From positions 124,001-188,000 of the forward strand of contig JABCZK010000003.1 of NCBI GenBank assembly GCA_013289695.1: a DNA stretch of 64,000 bases, in the 5' to 3' direction. The notes beneath the pieces are model-generated. The model saw only the letters and a program-made list of their open reading frames with translations, was not told the DNA's origin and ran no database searches. Positions 55,315 to 64,000 of the stretch are shown here, in pieces (the stretch's first letter is position 1; every line of letters starts with the position of its first letter). The position numbers and the translations under genes are program-made. The stretch comes from Acidobacteriota bacterium (GTDB lineage: Bacteria; Acidobacteriota; Terriglobia; Acidiferrales; UBA7541).

Positions 55315-55650
55315 ATGTCACGCAGCACAATGATCGTGGTTCTGTTCCTGGCCGCGCTGCTCGAAGCTGGCGGAGACGCATTGATCAGGGCAGGGCTGCA
55401 CAAAACCCTGCCCTGGCAAAAGGCGTGGCTGTTTGCCGTCGCGGCGCTCGTCTTGTTCGCCTACGGATGGACCGTCAACTCGCCGCCCTGGGACTTCGGC
55501 AAACTGCTCGGCCTCTACGTGGTGTTTTTCTTTCTCACCGCTCAAGCGATCTCTTGGCTGGCATTCAAGCAGATTCCATCTCTGGCGGTCCTCGTCGGCG
55601 GACTGTTCATCGTCACAGGCGGCATAATCATCGCAACCGCGAACACGTAA
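55315..55650 (+). CDS. SMR/DMT-like small membrane protein
   Basis: This 111-residue protein has four hydrophobic segments and begins MSRSTMIVVLFLAALLEAGG. A glutamate in the first helix (LLEAGGDALIR) stands where SMR drug exporters keep their essential membrane Glu. The rest (WLAFKQIPSLAVLVGGLFIV, ending GGIIIATANT) also fits the SMR/DMT plan. The ATG at 55315 is preferred to one 24 bp upstream because GAGGG precedes it by about 5 bp. Substrate and pairing are unknown. It sits beside a recombinase remnant. Confidence 0.7.
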   Translation: MSRSTMIVVLFLAALLEAGGDALIRAGLHKTLPWQKAWLFAVAALVLFAYGWTVNSPPWDFGKLLGLYVVFFFLTAQAISWLAFKQIPSLAVLVGGLFIVTGGIIIATANT

Positions 55651-55668
55651 AGTCACTCCACCGTTGAA

Positions 55669-55908
55669 CTGCCGCCGGCGCGCGAGGATGCGGCGTGCGG
55701 AAGCTCCCGACGCGATGGTTTGGGTGCTGTGGACGGCTCGGCCACTCGCTTGCGACAGCTTGGGTGACCGCATCCACTCGCTCTTGCCGTAAACATTCTG
55801 GGTCACGTCGATACTTGCGTGACCCAGAATGTCCCGCACAACCTCCGGCCTTGCGCCGTCGCGCAGCTTATGGCTGGAGTGCGTGCTGCGCAAGCTCCGA
55901 AAATGCAC
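55669..55908 (-). pseudogene. Tyrosine recombinase (integrase) C-terminal remnant
   Basis: The first about 75 codons of this minus-strand frame read HFRSLRSTHSSHKLRDGARP, then EVVRDILGHASIDVTQNVYG, the conserved end of phage-type integrases. The R-x-x-H box is altered (LRSTHSS rather than LRHTHSS); the LGH motif and the final Tyr in QNVYGKS remain. Everything N-terminal (the core-binding domain and the first catalytic Arg) is missing. Homology fades after about 80 residues, so the 3' limit is approximate. It is a decayed insertion scar. Confidence 0.75.
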
Positions 55909-55909
55909 T

Positions 55910-56662
55910 TTATTGCGCGAGTTGGGTCCGTAGGAATCTCTTCAAAAGTTGTTTGTTAAGATTCGTTGGCAAATTGGATTCCGGGCGTGTGGGTGCGACG
56001 TCTGCAACCGATGTGCCTACGCGTTCGTATACAGGGGTTGCCAGAAAGGCGTGGATGTCGCCCGCATGCGGCCCGCTGAGCACCGTGGCCATGCCCCCAA
56101 AATCTCGCGGCAGAAGGCCGAGGTTTGTGAGTGCGCCGTTCTTCTGCCAATGCGCGCCATATTGGGTTGTGCCGTCAGCGCTGCCGACTGTCCCGACAAT
56201 TTGGCCCTGGTTGTTAATGCCAAAGGCCATACCGCCAGTTCCGAGGTCCTGAAGCGGGGAGGCAGTGCCGTTTTCCCACGATACGACGTGAAGCGCTGCG
56301 GTGCAGGTTCCCGAGTAGCCCACGGCTTGGCCTTGATCGTTGATCTCACCCCACATCATCCAACTGTTCCGTCCTCCGAGCGTGCCGAGGTCGAGCTTGA
56401 ATCCGTCGGCGTCTATTAGCGCGCCTCCGTTCAGAAGTTGCCCGAAAATGTTATCCTGCTGCCTCGGTGGCAGGTTCCCAGCCATGATCTCCGTCCAGCC
56501 TTGATTATTGACGGACATGGCGCAACCGAGAACGTCGTTCCCCTCACTACCCAAAGCGATGACTTTGTAGCTCGTCTGAGCGACCGCATCACTGAAGCAA
56601 CCCAGAACAATCATCGCGATCCACGGTATCCAGAAATTCCGCAACCGTCTTAGCGCGCTCAT
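55910..56662 (-). CDS. HAF-repeat secreted protein, possibly internally deleted
   Basis: This 250-residue protein has a signal peptide (MSALRRLRNFWIPWIAMIVL, cleavage near AVAQ) and HAF-type repeats: LGTLGGRNSWMMWGEINDQG, QAVGYSG, GINNQGQIVGTV, and a final GDIHAFLATP. Family members usually have several more INN-GQ-VG / HAF units. Here the text passes from LGLLPRDFGGMATVLSGPHA straight to the last HAF unit, which suggests an in-frame deletion. The end (LPTNLNKQLLKRFL) looks like the normal HAF C-terminus. Function is unknown. Its stop lies next to the integrase remnant. Confidence 0.7.
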   Translation of the reverse strand: MSALRRLRNFWIPWIAMIVLGCFSDAVAQTSYKVIALGSEGNDVLGCAMSVNNQGWTEIMAGNLPPRQQDNIFGQLLNGGALIDADGFKLDLGTLGGRNSWMMWGEINDQGQAVGYSGTCTAALHVVSWENGTASPLQDLGTGGMAFGINNQGQIVGTVGSADGTTQYGAHWQKNGALTNLGLLPRDFGGMATVLSGPHAGDIHAFLATPVYERVGTSVADVAPTRPESNLPTNLNKQLLKRFLRTQLAQ

Positions 56663-57084
56663 ATCTTCTCCTTTTCGTCCGAGGAAAGTCTCTGTTCCGA
56701 GATGAGTGGCGATCTACGTCAGGTACCACGCGGCGCTCTGGCAGTTAGTGTGTAATTGCGAGCAGAATTGGCTCACAACTTCACAAACTCCTGCCGAGTG
56801 AGAACTGAGCGAGCATCTCGTGTTCCACGTTCACAACGAGTACGTGACACGACAGGCCCAACAGGTCAGAGTTCGAAAACGAGTGGCGGACGAATAAAAT
56901 TCTGGGACGATGCCAAAACGGCTGGAGCGATTGTTTCTGCAACTTTTCACACACACTATGGTTAGAGGTTACGAAATTCGATAGCACCGACAGCCAGGAG
57001 TCAGGTAGATCGGTTCGATTGACTTTCGAATGGTTCAACATACATACTTGTCGGTATATTAGATGGGCGCCAGAGGAAGCGAAG
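56663..57084. promoter_or_regulatory. Divergent region HAF protein / TetR, with a TetR-like dyad
   Basis: This gap of 422 bp has no convincing gene. A dyad ATAC-TTGTCG-GTAT lies at 57044-57057, 27 bp before the TetR start, typical in size and position for an autoregulatory TetR operator. GAGGAAG before 57085 is the ribosome site. The left part should hold the promoter of the HAF gene. Confidence 0.5.
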
Positions 57085-57756
57085 ATGAGGAAGCGAAGGC
57101 TCCGTGATCCGGACCGTACCCGGGAACGCTTGCTGCAAGCGGCTTTCCGGGAGGTCCGCCGATCAGGCTTCCAGAGTGCCGGCATCAATACAATTCTCGC
57201 CGCCACCAACGTCACCAAGGGCGCCCTCTATCACCACTTCGACAGCAAGGAAGCTTTGGGATATGCCATCGTCGACGAGGTCATCGCTAAACTTGTCCGC
57301 GACAGGTGGTTGCTCCCGCTGCTTAGCGACGGGCAACCCATCGACATTTTGATCGGCATTGTCCGGCGGTTACCAACTCGACCCGCAGACGTTCGAGAAA
57401 GTTGTCCGCTGCTCAATTTGGCACAGGAGATGTCTCCGCTGAACGAACAATTCCGCAAGCGGCTGGAGAGGCTATTTCTTGCCTGGCAGGAAGGAATTGC
57501 TACGCTTTTGCGGAAAGGGCAGTCCCAGGGAACAGTTCGCCGCGACCTGAATCCAGACGAGACTGCCAGCTTTCTGGTCGCGATGGTCGAGGGCCACGCC
57601 TCGTTAGCAAAGAATGCTCAAAATGCCAAGGTTTGGGAAGTCGGAACCAGAAACATAGTGGGGTGGCTGAAATCTCTCCGGGCGCCAAGTCAATCTCGGA
57701 GAGGCGGACGGCGGATGTTAAAGAAGCATGTTCTCAGGCAACGGCAGGGATTCTGA
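57085..57756 (+). CDS. TetR/AcrR-family transcriptional regulator
   Basis: This 223-residue regulator has an N-terminal HTH (RERLLQAAFREVRRSGFQSA, then TNVTKGALYHHFDSKEALGYAI) and a C-terminal TetR_C-type domain. A block near LPTRPADVRESCPLLNLAQE resembles the AcuR/YxaF subgroup. The ATG at 57085 is preferred over an upstream in-frame start because GAGGAAG sits about 5 bp before it. Its last codons fall inside a 24-bp tandem repeat. It likely represses itself and perhaps the secreted protein 61 bp downstream. Confidence 0.9.
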   Translation: MRKRRLRDPDRTRERLLQAAFREVRRSGFQSAGINTILAATNVTKGALYHHFDSKEALGYAIVDEVIAKLVRDRWLLPLLSDGQPIDILIGIVRRLPTRPADVRESCPLLNLAQEMSPLNEQFRKRLERLFLAWQEGIATLLRKGQSQGTVRRDLNPDETASFLVAMVEGHASLAKNAQNAKVWEVGTRNIVGWLKSLRAPSQSRRGGRRMLKKHVLRQRQGF

Positions 57757-57814
57757 CTCGGTGCAAAACAGGGATTCTGACTAGCAGCAAAACAGCGATT
57801 CAGCGGGGGCAAAA
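57745..57814 (+). repeat. 24-bp tandem repeat spanning the TetR stop and next leader
   Basis: Three head-to-tail units run 57745-57768, 57769-57792 and 57793-57814 (24, 24 and 22 bp). Each begins CAGGGATTC or CAGCGATTC and ends GCAAAA. The first contains the TetR stop codon and the last ends 2 bp before the ATG of the downstream gene, so the whole intergenic leader is repeat. Confidence 0.85.
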
Positions 57815-57816
57815 CA

Positions 57817-58533
57817 ATGAACCGAAGAACATTGGCAAAGGTAGCTGCTCTAAGTTTCGCTCTAATCCTGGGGCGCAGTGCAATGAAGCAAGGGCAGGCC
57901 CAGGACGCTAAGACACCATATTCGAGCATGGCGCCACTCGATCAGTACCTCATGGCAGACCGAAATGCCGAAATAGTCCTGGCGCGGAGCGCGGCCCCGG
58001 ATGCCATATCGGCCGATGCAAAAATTCTGGTCCTCGGGCGCCATGGCTACGAAACTGCCGTCGAGGGGAAGAACGGCTTTGTGTGTGTCGTGGAGCGGGG
58101 GTGGATGTCCCCTTCCAATGCGCCGGAGTTTTGGAACCCCAAGCTTCGAGGCCCAGTCTGTTTCAATCCGCCAGCCGCGCGATCCGTTTTGCCGGCTACT
58201 TACAAGAGAACAGAGCTGGCATTAGCAGGGAAAACGAAGGCTGAGATCATCGAGGGCAACAAGGCAGCGTTCGAAAAAGGTGAACTGCCACCGCTCGAAC
58301 CCGGCTCGATGAGTTACATGATGTCGAAGGAAGCTTATCTCACCGATAGAGGTGATCACAACGTCGCCCACTTGATGTTTTATGCGCCTCCGCTGGACGG
58401 CAAGGCTTGGGGTGCCGATCTCACAAATTCACCGGTAATGCTGATTCCACAATTCAACGGCGTGCAACCGATCGATGTGTTTATCGTCCCCGTGGGCAGG
58501 TGGTCAGACGGATCCGCTGCTCCGGTTATGTAG
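57817..58533 (+). CDS. Conserved secreted protein of unknown function
   Basis: This 238-residue exported protein has a signal peptide (MNRRTLAKVAALSFALILG, cleavage near GQAQ). I do not recognise a named domain. Distinctive segments are MAPLDQYLMADRNAEIVLAR, KILVLGRHGYETAVEGKNGF, VCVVERGWMSP, FWNPKLRGPVCFNPPAARS and a late HNVAHLMFYAPP. Two cysteines lie in VCVV and VCFN. I recall similar acidobacterial hypothetical proteins but no function. It follows a TetR gene across a repeat leader and precedes a LytTR gene, so it may belong to a small regulated locus. Confidence 0.85.
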   Translation: MNRRTLAKVAALSFALILGRSAMKQGQAQDAKTPYSSMAPLDQYLMADRNAEIVLARSAAPDAISADAKILVLGRHGYETAVEGKNGFVCVVERGWMSPSNAPEFWNPKLRGPVCFNPPAARSVLPATYKRTELALAGKTKAEIIEGNKAAFEKGELPPLEPGSMSYMMSKEAYLTDRGDHNVAHLMFYAPPLDGKAWGADLTNSPVMLIPQFNGVQPIDVFIVPVGRWSDGSAAPVM

Positions 58534-58616
58534 GACCATTTCATTTAGAAGCAGTGCATTCGTCATTCTCGTTTCCGGTAGCAGGAAGTCGAAACGAGAG
58601 AGCCAGGGGTTCCATC

Positions 58617-59009
58617 ATGAGTGCCCGCGAAATTCAGGATCAGAAGGCCATTGCACCACAGGCGCCACGAATCGCGTTCAAGGCAAAGGGTAACATCCTA
58701 CTCTTGGATTTAGCAGAGATCTGGGCAGTGCAAGCCGAAGGTAATTACGTTTCGTTGCAACATCGATCGAATCCCTATTTGGTGCACGAGTCCCTCTCGT
58801 CCATGGCGGAGAAGCTCAAACCCTACGGTTTTATTCGCATCCACCGCTCGGTCGTCGTGAATATTTCGGCCGTGGCGGAGATCCAACCTTTACCGACGGG
58901 GGAGTACAGGTTGCGTGCAAAGGGTGGGAAGGAATACTTGGTAACGCGTACATACAAAAACAACCTCAGAGATCTGGCTCAACTGTGGCTCGGGAATGTG
59001 TTAGCGTGA
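58617..59009 (+). CDS. LytTR-domain DNA-binding regulator
   Basis: This 130-residue protein consists almost only of a LytTR domain (about 20-125): AEIWAVQAEGNYVSLQHRSN, LSSMAEKLKPYGFIRIHRSV, VNISAVAEIQPLPTGEYRLR and YLVTRTYKNNLRDL. It has no receiver, so it is a stand-alone LytTR factor, possibly signal-independent or helped by another protein. The frame is open upstream, but the ATG at 58617 gives a compact protein with AGGGG about 8 bp before it. LytTR proteins bind direct repeats near -35; targets are unknown. Confidence 0.85.
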   Translation: MSAREIQDQKAIAPQAPRIAFKAKGNILLLDLAEIWAVQAEGNYVSLQHRSNPYLVHESLSSMAEKLKPYGFIRIHRSVVVNISAVAEIQPLPTGEYRLRAKGGKEYLVTRTYKNNLRDLAQLWLGNVLA

Positions 59010-59184
59010 GTCGGGGCGCCCTTCGGCGCTGCCGAGGACGCGACATGGAGATTGGGGCACGGGCGAGGGGCTCGGCTGGCGATGCGCGCGGGCGCGCACG
59101 TTTCGCACACGAGGAATCGCCAATTACACTACACCACCCGCGCATTTCTAATCGGCAGTCGTGAAATATTAAAAATCGGCGCAA

Positions 59185-60345
59185 ATGACTGAAAACAAAC
59201 AACAGCGACCCATTCTAATCGCTAGTTCTTATGCCGGTTTGGCCACGACGACGGATTGCAGGCCAACATTTAAGCCTGCCTTTCAATCGAGCGCTTTTGT
59301 ATTATCCAAGCTGCGTAAATCGCAGCGAGGGTATGGATCTTTGAAGAATCGCATCCGCGCCGGAAATCCACATAAGCTCGTCCTGGGCGTTGATATCGGC
59401 GGCACGAAAGTGGCCGTTGGTCTGGTGAACTCACGAGGCCAAATTCTCCATGCCGGTCGCGCCCCGATGACTGCGCGCGGCAGCGCGGACCAGGGATTTC
59501 GCGCGGTGCTGCAAGCGATCGATGGCGTGATGCCGAAAGCGCGCGCGGCAAGAGTGCGCGCCATTGGCGTGTGCGCGCCGGGGTGGGTGGAAAGCGAGCG
59601 TGGAGTCTTGCTCAGCGCCACGAACTTGCCGTGCTGGCGAAACTTTCCGTTGGCGCGAAAGATCGCAAAGCATTACGGCTTACCCACGCGGCTCACCAAC
59701 GACGCCAGTGCCGCAGCGCTCGCCGAAGCCAAGTGGGGCGCAGGCTCCAAATATGAAAGCATCTTTTACGTGAGTTTGGGCACCGGCATCGGCACGGCGA
59801 TGGTCCGGGAAGGGGAGATTTACCACGGACGAGCTGGCGGCGGCTGCGAAGGCGGCCACATGAGCATCAACTTCAACGGACCGCTGTGCGGTTGCGGCAA
59901 GCGCGGATGCGTGGAAATGTACGCCTCGGGCACCGCGATTTCCACACGCGCGCGCAGGCTGCTGCGTCAGATGCGTAACAGCAATTCGCAAATCCTCAAA
60001 GTGGCCGGCGGAAATATCTCCAATGTCACCGCGGAGACCGTAAATAAAGCCGCACGAAGCGGCGATAACCTAGCCACGCAAATTTTGCAAGAAGCCGCCG
60101 AGCATCTGGCCATCTGGCTCGGCAACCTAATTGACTTGCTGGAACCGGAAGTGATCATCGTAGGGGGCGGCATCGGCCGCGTAATGACGTCTTACCGCGC
60201 CCGCATGAGGCGAACTCTAGAAAATTGGGCGATCAATCCGGGGGCGCATCGCGTGCCTATTCTAAATGCGAGCTACCGATCCCAATCAGCCCTGGCGGGC
60301 GCCGCCGCGCAGTGGCTCGCGCCGACGCGTCGACGCAACGATTGA
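59185..60345 (+). CDS. ROK-family sugar kinase
   Basis: This is a ROK kinase of up to 386 residues. It has the phosphate motif LGVDIGGTKVAVG near residue 66-78, sugar-site LTNDASAAALAEAKWGAG, SLGTGIGTAMV and the zinc motif GCEGGHMSINFNGPLCGCG followed by KRGCVE. It most resembles glucokinases. The first about 55 residues are not ROK-like; a TTG at 59341 (AGGG upstream) is an equally good start and would give a normal-length enzyme of about 334 residues. It would phosphorylate glucose or a related hexose in the cytoplasm. It stands alone here. Confidence 0.88.
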   Translation: MTENKQQRPILIASSYAGLATTTDCRPTFKPAFQSSAFVLSKLRKSQRGYGSLKNRIRAGNPHKLVLGVDIGGTKVAVGLVNSRGQILHAGRAPMTARGSADQGFRAVLQAIDGVMPKARAARVRAIGVCAPGWVESERGVLLSATNLPCWRNFPLARKIAKHYGLPTRLTNDASAAALAEAKWGAGSKYESIFYVSLGTGIGTAMVREGEIYHGRAGGGCEGGHMSINFNGPLCGCGKRGCVEMYASGTAISTRARRLLRQMRNSNSQILKVAGGNISNVTAETVNKAARSGDNLATQILQEAAEHLAIWLGNLIDLLEPEVIIVGGGIGRVMTSYRARMRRTLENWAINPGAHRVPILNASYRSQSALAGAAAQWLAPTRRRND

Positions 60346-60664
60346 CCTCGCAGTCCGATCGGGTGCATCGCTAGCAACGAAACGCTCTAAGTCCCTGATT
60401 TGCCATCGGCTTCACGGGCACGACGAATCACCCGGAAATGGCACCTGCTGAAATCTCCGCGAAACACATTGAAACCAAACCGACACCTGTCTCGTCGGAA
60501 CATAATGCGTGTTAAATTTACCCCTAGGTGGTCGCCCCCCGGGAGGCTAGCCACGCGTCGCTGACGTAGCCGCTGCTTGACAGTAGACATCCTTTTCGCC
60601 GATGTCGTCAGTATCGAGAGAGACGCCGCGCGCTCGAAGTTGAATCATCGAATGAGGGAGCAAA
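60346..60664. promoter_or_regulatory. Leader of the RND efflux operon
   Basis: This gap of 319 bp precedes the MdtA-type gene. GAGGGAG lies about 4 bp before the GTG start at 60665. An AT-rich patch (GTTAAATTT near 60513) may be part of the promoter. I saw no clear operator dyad or regulator gene beside it. Confidence 0.35.
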
Positions 60665-62029
60665 GTGCCAGATAATATTTCCAAGATCGGAAGTTCTCAC
60701 AGTGACACAACCAATACCACGGCTGCGCCTGCAACCGGTTCCGCTTCGAAACCGCGAGAGGCCGCGCCGGAGTACGTCGCTGAGAGCCGAAGTCACGCAT
60801 GGATCTGGATCCTAATGCTTCTGATTCTGGGAATCGGCGGCCTGGTTTATTACCGCAAACAGCAAGCAGCTGAAGCCGCGGCAAAAACCAAAGCGGCTCT
60901 CGCCAATCGCAGCGTCCCGATTACCACCGCGAACGTCACCACGGGTCCCATCGGAATTTATATCAATGCTCTCGGAATCGTCACCTCGGTTTATACCGCC
61001 ACGATCACCACTCGCGTGGATGGACAGATCAACAGCGTCAATTACGTCGAAGGACAAATGGTTCACAAGGGCGACGTGCTGGTGCAGATCGATCCGCGCC
61101 CGTATCAAGCGGCGTTGACCCAGGCCCAAGGAACGCTGGCGCACGACGAAGCGCTGCTGAATGAAGCGCGCATCGACATGGACCGGTACCAGCTGGCCTT
61201 CAATCGCAATGCCATCCCCAAGCAGCAACTCGACGATCAGATCCAGATCGTGAAGCAAGACGAAGGTTCGGTCAAGAATGACCAGGGCACGCTTGCCAAC
61301 GCCGCCACGAATGTTGACTACGCCACGATTAAAGCGCCCATTGACGGCCGCGTCGGCCTGCGTCTGGTAGATCCAGGGAATATTGTCACGGCCGCCGGCG
61401 GCACGCCGCTGGTGGTGATCACGCAGCTGCAGCCGATCACTGTGATTTTCAGCGTGGCCGAGGATTATCTGCCGCAGATTCAAAAGCAACTGCGCCAGGG
61501 AAACAAAATGTCGGTGGATGCGTTCGATCGCAACCAGCAAATCAAGCTGGCTTCCGGCAAGCTGTTGACCCTGGATAATCAGATTGATACCACCACGGGC
61601 ACCGTGAAGCTGAAGGCCATCTTCGCGAACTCCGATATTTCTCTTTTCCCCAACCAGTTTGTGAACGCGCGGCTTCTGGTGGATACGCAAGAGAACGCCA
61701 CGCTGGTTCCCGCGGCGGCCATTCAACGCAATGCGCAAGGCGCGTTCGTGTATGTCGTGAAATCCAATCAGACCGCTGCGATTCAGACCGTCACGATCGG
61801 CACCACTGACGGCGGCAACGCTGCCGTGCAAGGTGTGAAGTCCGGCGACGTGATCGCCATCACCGGATTCGACAAGTTGCAAGATGGCGTGAAGGTGTCG
61901 GTCCAAAAGCCGGCAGGCGAGGGCAATGGTTCCGCGAACGCCTCCTCCTCCGGCGACGGAACTGGGGCGAGTCCAGCAAGCAATACTTCAGGCGGTCGAG
62001 CGCCTAGCACCGGGGGAAATCGTCCGTGA
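60665..62029 (+). CDS. mdtA: RND efflux membrane-fusion protein (MdtA-like)
   Basis: This 454-residue periplasmic adaptor has one N-terminal membrane helix (about 42-60, [20 protein letters not shown]) followed by the HlyD-like layout. A lipoyl/barrel entry reads [20 protein letters not shown], then an alpha-hairpin (about 140-200), [20 protein letters not shown], and beta-barrel and membrane-proximal domains. A low-complexity Gly/Ser tail ends the chain. The start is GTG with GAGGGAG upstream. It overlaps the permease start by 4 bp (GTGA), so the two are translationally coupled. Confidence 0.93.
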   Translation: MPDNISKIGSSHSDTTNTTAAPATGSASKPREAAPEYVAESRSHAWIWILMLLILGIGGLVYYRKQQAAEAAAKTKAALANRSVPITTANVTTGPIGIYINALGIVTSVYTATITTRVDGQINSVNYVEGQMVHKGDVLVQIDPRPYQAALTQAQGTLAHDEALLNEARIDMDRYQLAFNRNAIPKQQLDDQIQIVKQDEGSVKNDQGTLANAATNVDYATIKAPIDGRVGLRLVDPGNIVTAAGGTPLVVITQLQPITVIFSVAEDYLPQIQKQLRQGNKMSVDAFDRNQQIKLASGKLLTLDNQIDTTTGTVKLKAIFANSDISLFPNQFVNARLLVDTQENATLVPAAAIQRNAQGAFVYVVKSNQTAAIQTVTIGTTDGGNAAVQGVKSGDVIAITGFDKLQDGVKVSVQKPAGEGNGSANASSSGDGTGASPASNTSGGRAPSTGGNRP

Positions 62030-64000
62030 ATCCGTCTCGCCCATTTATCGTCCGGCCGGTCGCGACTTCGCTCTTGATGGCCGCGATTCTTCTCGCCGGA
62101 TTCGTGGGTTTCAGCCAACTGCCCGTCTCGGCGTTGCCCGAAGTGGATTACCCCACCATTCAGGTGGTGACGTTCTACCCCGGCGCCAATCCTGACGTAG
62201 TGGCGTCCGCAGTGACGGCGCCACTCGAGCGCCAGTTCGGGCAAGTCCCCGGCCTCAGCCAGATGACCTCCACCAGCTCGGACGGAAGCTCTGTAATCGT
62301 TCTGCAGTTTTCGCTCGAGCTCAATATTGACGTCGCCGAGCAGGAAGTCCAAGCCGCCATCAACGCCGCGCAGACCTACCTGCCCGCGGATTTACCCACG
62401 CCGCCGATTTACAGCAAGACCAACCCCGCGGACACGCCGATTTTGACGCTGGCTCTCACCTCCAAGACGATTCCGCTCTCGCAAGTGGAAGACCTGGCGG
62501 ACACGCGCCTCGCGCAAAAGATCGCCCAGCTGCCCGGTGTGGGCCTGGTGAGCATCAGCGGCGGCCAAAAGCCGGCGGTGCGCGTGCAAGTGAATCCCAC
62601 CGCTCTTTCTTCTTACGGGATCAACCTGGAAGACGTCCGCACCGCGCTGCAATCCACCAGTTTGAATTCCGCACTGGGAAATTTCGACGGGCCGCACCAG
62701 GATTATCAAATCAATGCGAACGACCAGCTGCTCACCAGCCAGGAATTCGCAAACGTCGTCGTTGCTTACCATAACGGCTCGCCCGTGCGCCTCTCCGACG
62801 TCGCGCGCGTGGTGGACGACGTGGAAAATGTCAGGCAGGCCGCCTGGATGAACGAAACGCCGGCGGTGATCGTCAATATCCAACGGCAACCCGGCGCCAA
62901 CATTATTCAGGTAGTGGATCGCGTCAAGGCTCTCTTGCCGTTACTGCAGAGCAATTTGCCTGCCGCCGTGCACGTCACCGTGCTGACGGACCGCACCATC
63001 ACCATTCGCGCGTCGGTGAAGGACGTGGAATTTGAATTGATGCTCACGGTGGCGCTGGTGGTCATGGTCATCTTTCTATTTCTGCGCAACGTGCGCGCCA
63101 CGATTATTCCCAGCGTGGCTGTTCCGCTTTCGCTGGTCGGCACCTTCGGCGTGATGTACCTGGCAGGCTACAGCCTGAACAACCTCACGCTCATGGCGCT
63201 GACGATTTCCACCGGCTTCGTGGTGGACGACGCCATCGTCATGATCGAGAACATCGTGCGCTATATCGAAGAGGGCGATGATCCGCTGCGCGCGTCTCTG
63301 CTGGGTTCCGAACAAATCGGATTCACGATCGTCTCGCTGACGATTTCCTTGATCGCCGTCTTGATTCCGCTGCTCTTCATGGGAGACATCGTCGGACGCC
63401 TTTTCCGAGAATTTGCCATCACGCTCAGCGTCACGATTCTGGTTTCCGCCGTAGTTTCGCTCACGCTGACGCCGATGATGTGTTCTCGCCTCCTGAAACA
63501 CGATCCCGAAGCTCAGAGCGGACGTTTCTACAAGCTGTCCGAGCGCGGCTTTCAGAGCGTCATTGATTTTTACGGCCGCACCCTGAAGTGGGTTTTGAAA
63601 CATCAGCTAGCCACGCTGATCGTGGCCGTCGCCACACTCGCTCTCACCGTCATTCTTTACGTCATCGTGCCCAAGGGCTTTTTTCCAGTGCAGGATACCG
63701 GCATCATTCAAGGCATCTCCGAAGCAACGGAATCCATTTCCTTCCCGCTGATGGCTCAGAGGCAGCAGCAGCTCAGCGCCATCATCCTGAAGGACCCTGC
63801 TGTCGATAGCCTTTCATCCTTCATCGGAATTGACGGCACCAATACTACGCTCAATAGCGGACGCATTCTTATCAACCTGAAGCCGCTGGAGGAGCGGCAC
63901 ATCAATGCTTCCGACGTGATTCGGCGCCTCCAGCCGGAACTCGAAAAAGTGGACGGCATCACCCTGTATATGCAGCCAGTGCAGGATTTGACGGTGGAAG
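62026..64000 (+). CDS. mdtB: RND efflux inner-membrane transporter (MdtB/MdtC-like), 3' end outside window
   Basis: The first 658 codons of an RND pump begin with GTG in the GTGA overlap: [20 protein letters not shown], then [23 protein letters not shown]. The porter domain, the [12 protein letters not shown] and proton-relay [15 protein letters not shown] helices, the [13 protein letters not shown] segment and the start of the second half ([14 protein letters not shown]) are all present. The DD pair in VVDDAIV is intact. The frame is open at the right edge. It is most like the MdtB/MdtC subgroup, so a second permease may follow. Confidence 0.95.
   Translation, partial: MNPSRPFIVRPVATSLLMAAILLAGFVGFSQLPVSALPEVDYPTIQVVTFYPGANPDVVASAVTAPLERQFGQVPGLSQMTSTSSDGSSVIVLQFSLELNIDVAEQEVQAAINAAQTYLPADLPTPPIYSKTNPADTPILTLALTSKTIPLSQVEDLADTRLAQKIAQLPGVGLVSISGGQKPAVRVQVNPTALSSYGINLEDVRTALQSTSLNSALGNFDGPHQDYQINANDQLLTSQEFANVVVAYHNGSPVRLSDVARVVDDVENVRQAAWMNETPAVIVNIQRQPGANIIQVVDRVKALLPLLQSNLPAAVHVTVLTDRTITIRASVKDVEFELMLTVALVVMVIFLFLRNVRATIIPSVAVPLSLVGTFGVMYLAGYSLNNLTLMALTISTGFVVDDAIVMIENIVRYIEEGDDPLRASLLGSEQIGFTIVSLTISLIAVLIPLLFMGDIVGRLFREFAITLSVTILVSAVVSLTLTPMMCSRLLKHDPEAQSGRFYKLSERGFQSVIDFYGRTLKWVLKHQLATLIVAVATLALTVILYVIVPKGFFPVQDTGIIQGISEATESISFPLMAQRQQQLSAIILKDPAVDSLSSFIGIDGTNTTLNSGRILINLKPLEERHINASDVIRRLQPELEKVDGITLYMQPVQDLTVE

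Noticed and set aside
55318-55668. Continuation of the integrase remnant frame to a 196-residue protein
   Set aside because: Homology ends about 80 residues in; the rest is antisense to the SMR-like gene and looks random.
1-64000. CRISPR arrays, tRNA or rRNA genes, complete prophage or insertion sequence
   Set aside because: No regularly spaced repeats with unique spacers, no cloverleaf or rRNA-like stretch in the gaps, and no intact transposase or phage structural gene were seen by eye.

Overview
The window looks like the chromosome of a soil acidobacterium (Acidobacteriota, probably Terriglobia). Eight genes encode long duplicated FtsX/MacB permeases of the ADOP type (acidobacterial duplicated orphan permease). 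The GC-rich coding, an Oar-like TonB-dependent receptor, a WXXGXW-repeat protein and a HAF-repeat protein fit the same group. This assignment is inference from gene content, not from a marker gene.

Region 1 (1-16.5 kb, all + strand) is one exporter and signalling block: five ADOP permeases (the first cut by the window edge), one MacB/LolD-type ATPase, a receiver-PP2C response regulator, an NtrC-type sigma-54 activator and a membrane histidine kinase. The two regulators carry very similar receiver domains. Region 2 (16.5-31.5 kb) holds envelope and housekeeping genes: TonB with a secreted protein carrying an M48-like fold whose HExxH is lost, a DegP/HtrA protease, an M28 peptidase, a VIT1-type metal transporter, superoxide dismutase, an anion permease, an AzgA-type purine permease, a secreted nucleoside hydrolase-like protein, an APC permease and a DUF2165 protein. 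REP-like hairpin clusters lie between some of these genes.

Region 3 (31.7-43.2 kb) has a large TonB-dependent receptor, an amidase, a yeast-type cytosine deaminase-like enzyme and a secreted alpha/beta hydrolase. A TetR repressor follows, divergent from three SDR-fold oxidoreductases, with two copies of a perfect inverted repeat in the gap. A ribbon-helix-helix antitoxin-like gene and an XRE regulator lie tail to tail, with no toxin gene visible. Region 4 (43.5-55.2 kb) has a secreted WXXGXW protein with a long ENKA-type pentad tail and a very clear terminator. It then has a minus-strand operon of a PadR regulator and three ADOP permeases with an extra N-terminal prefix domain, preceded by a second APC permease.

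Region 5 (55.3-64 kb) looks like a former insertion site, with a small SMR-like protein, a decayed tyrosine-recombinase C-terminus and a HAF-repeat protein that may have an internal deletion. It continues with a TetR regulator, a 24-bp tandem repeat, an unknown secreted protein, a LytTR regulator, a ROK sugar kinase, and an RND efflux pair (MdtA/MdtB type) that runs off the right edge. I saw no rRNA, tRNA or CRISPR array.
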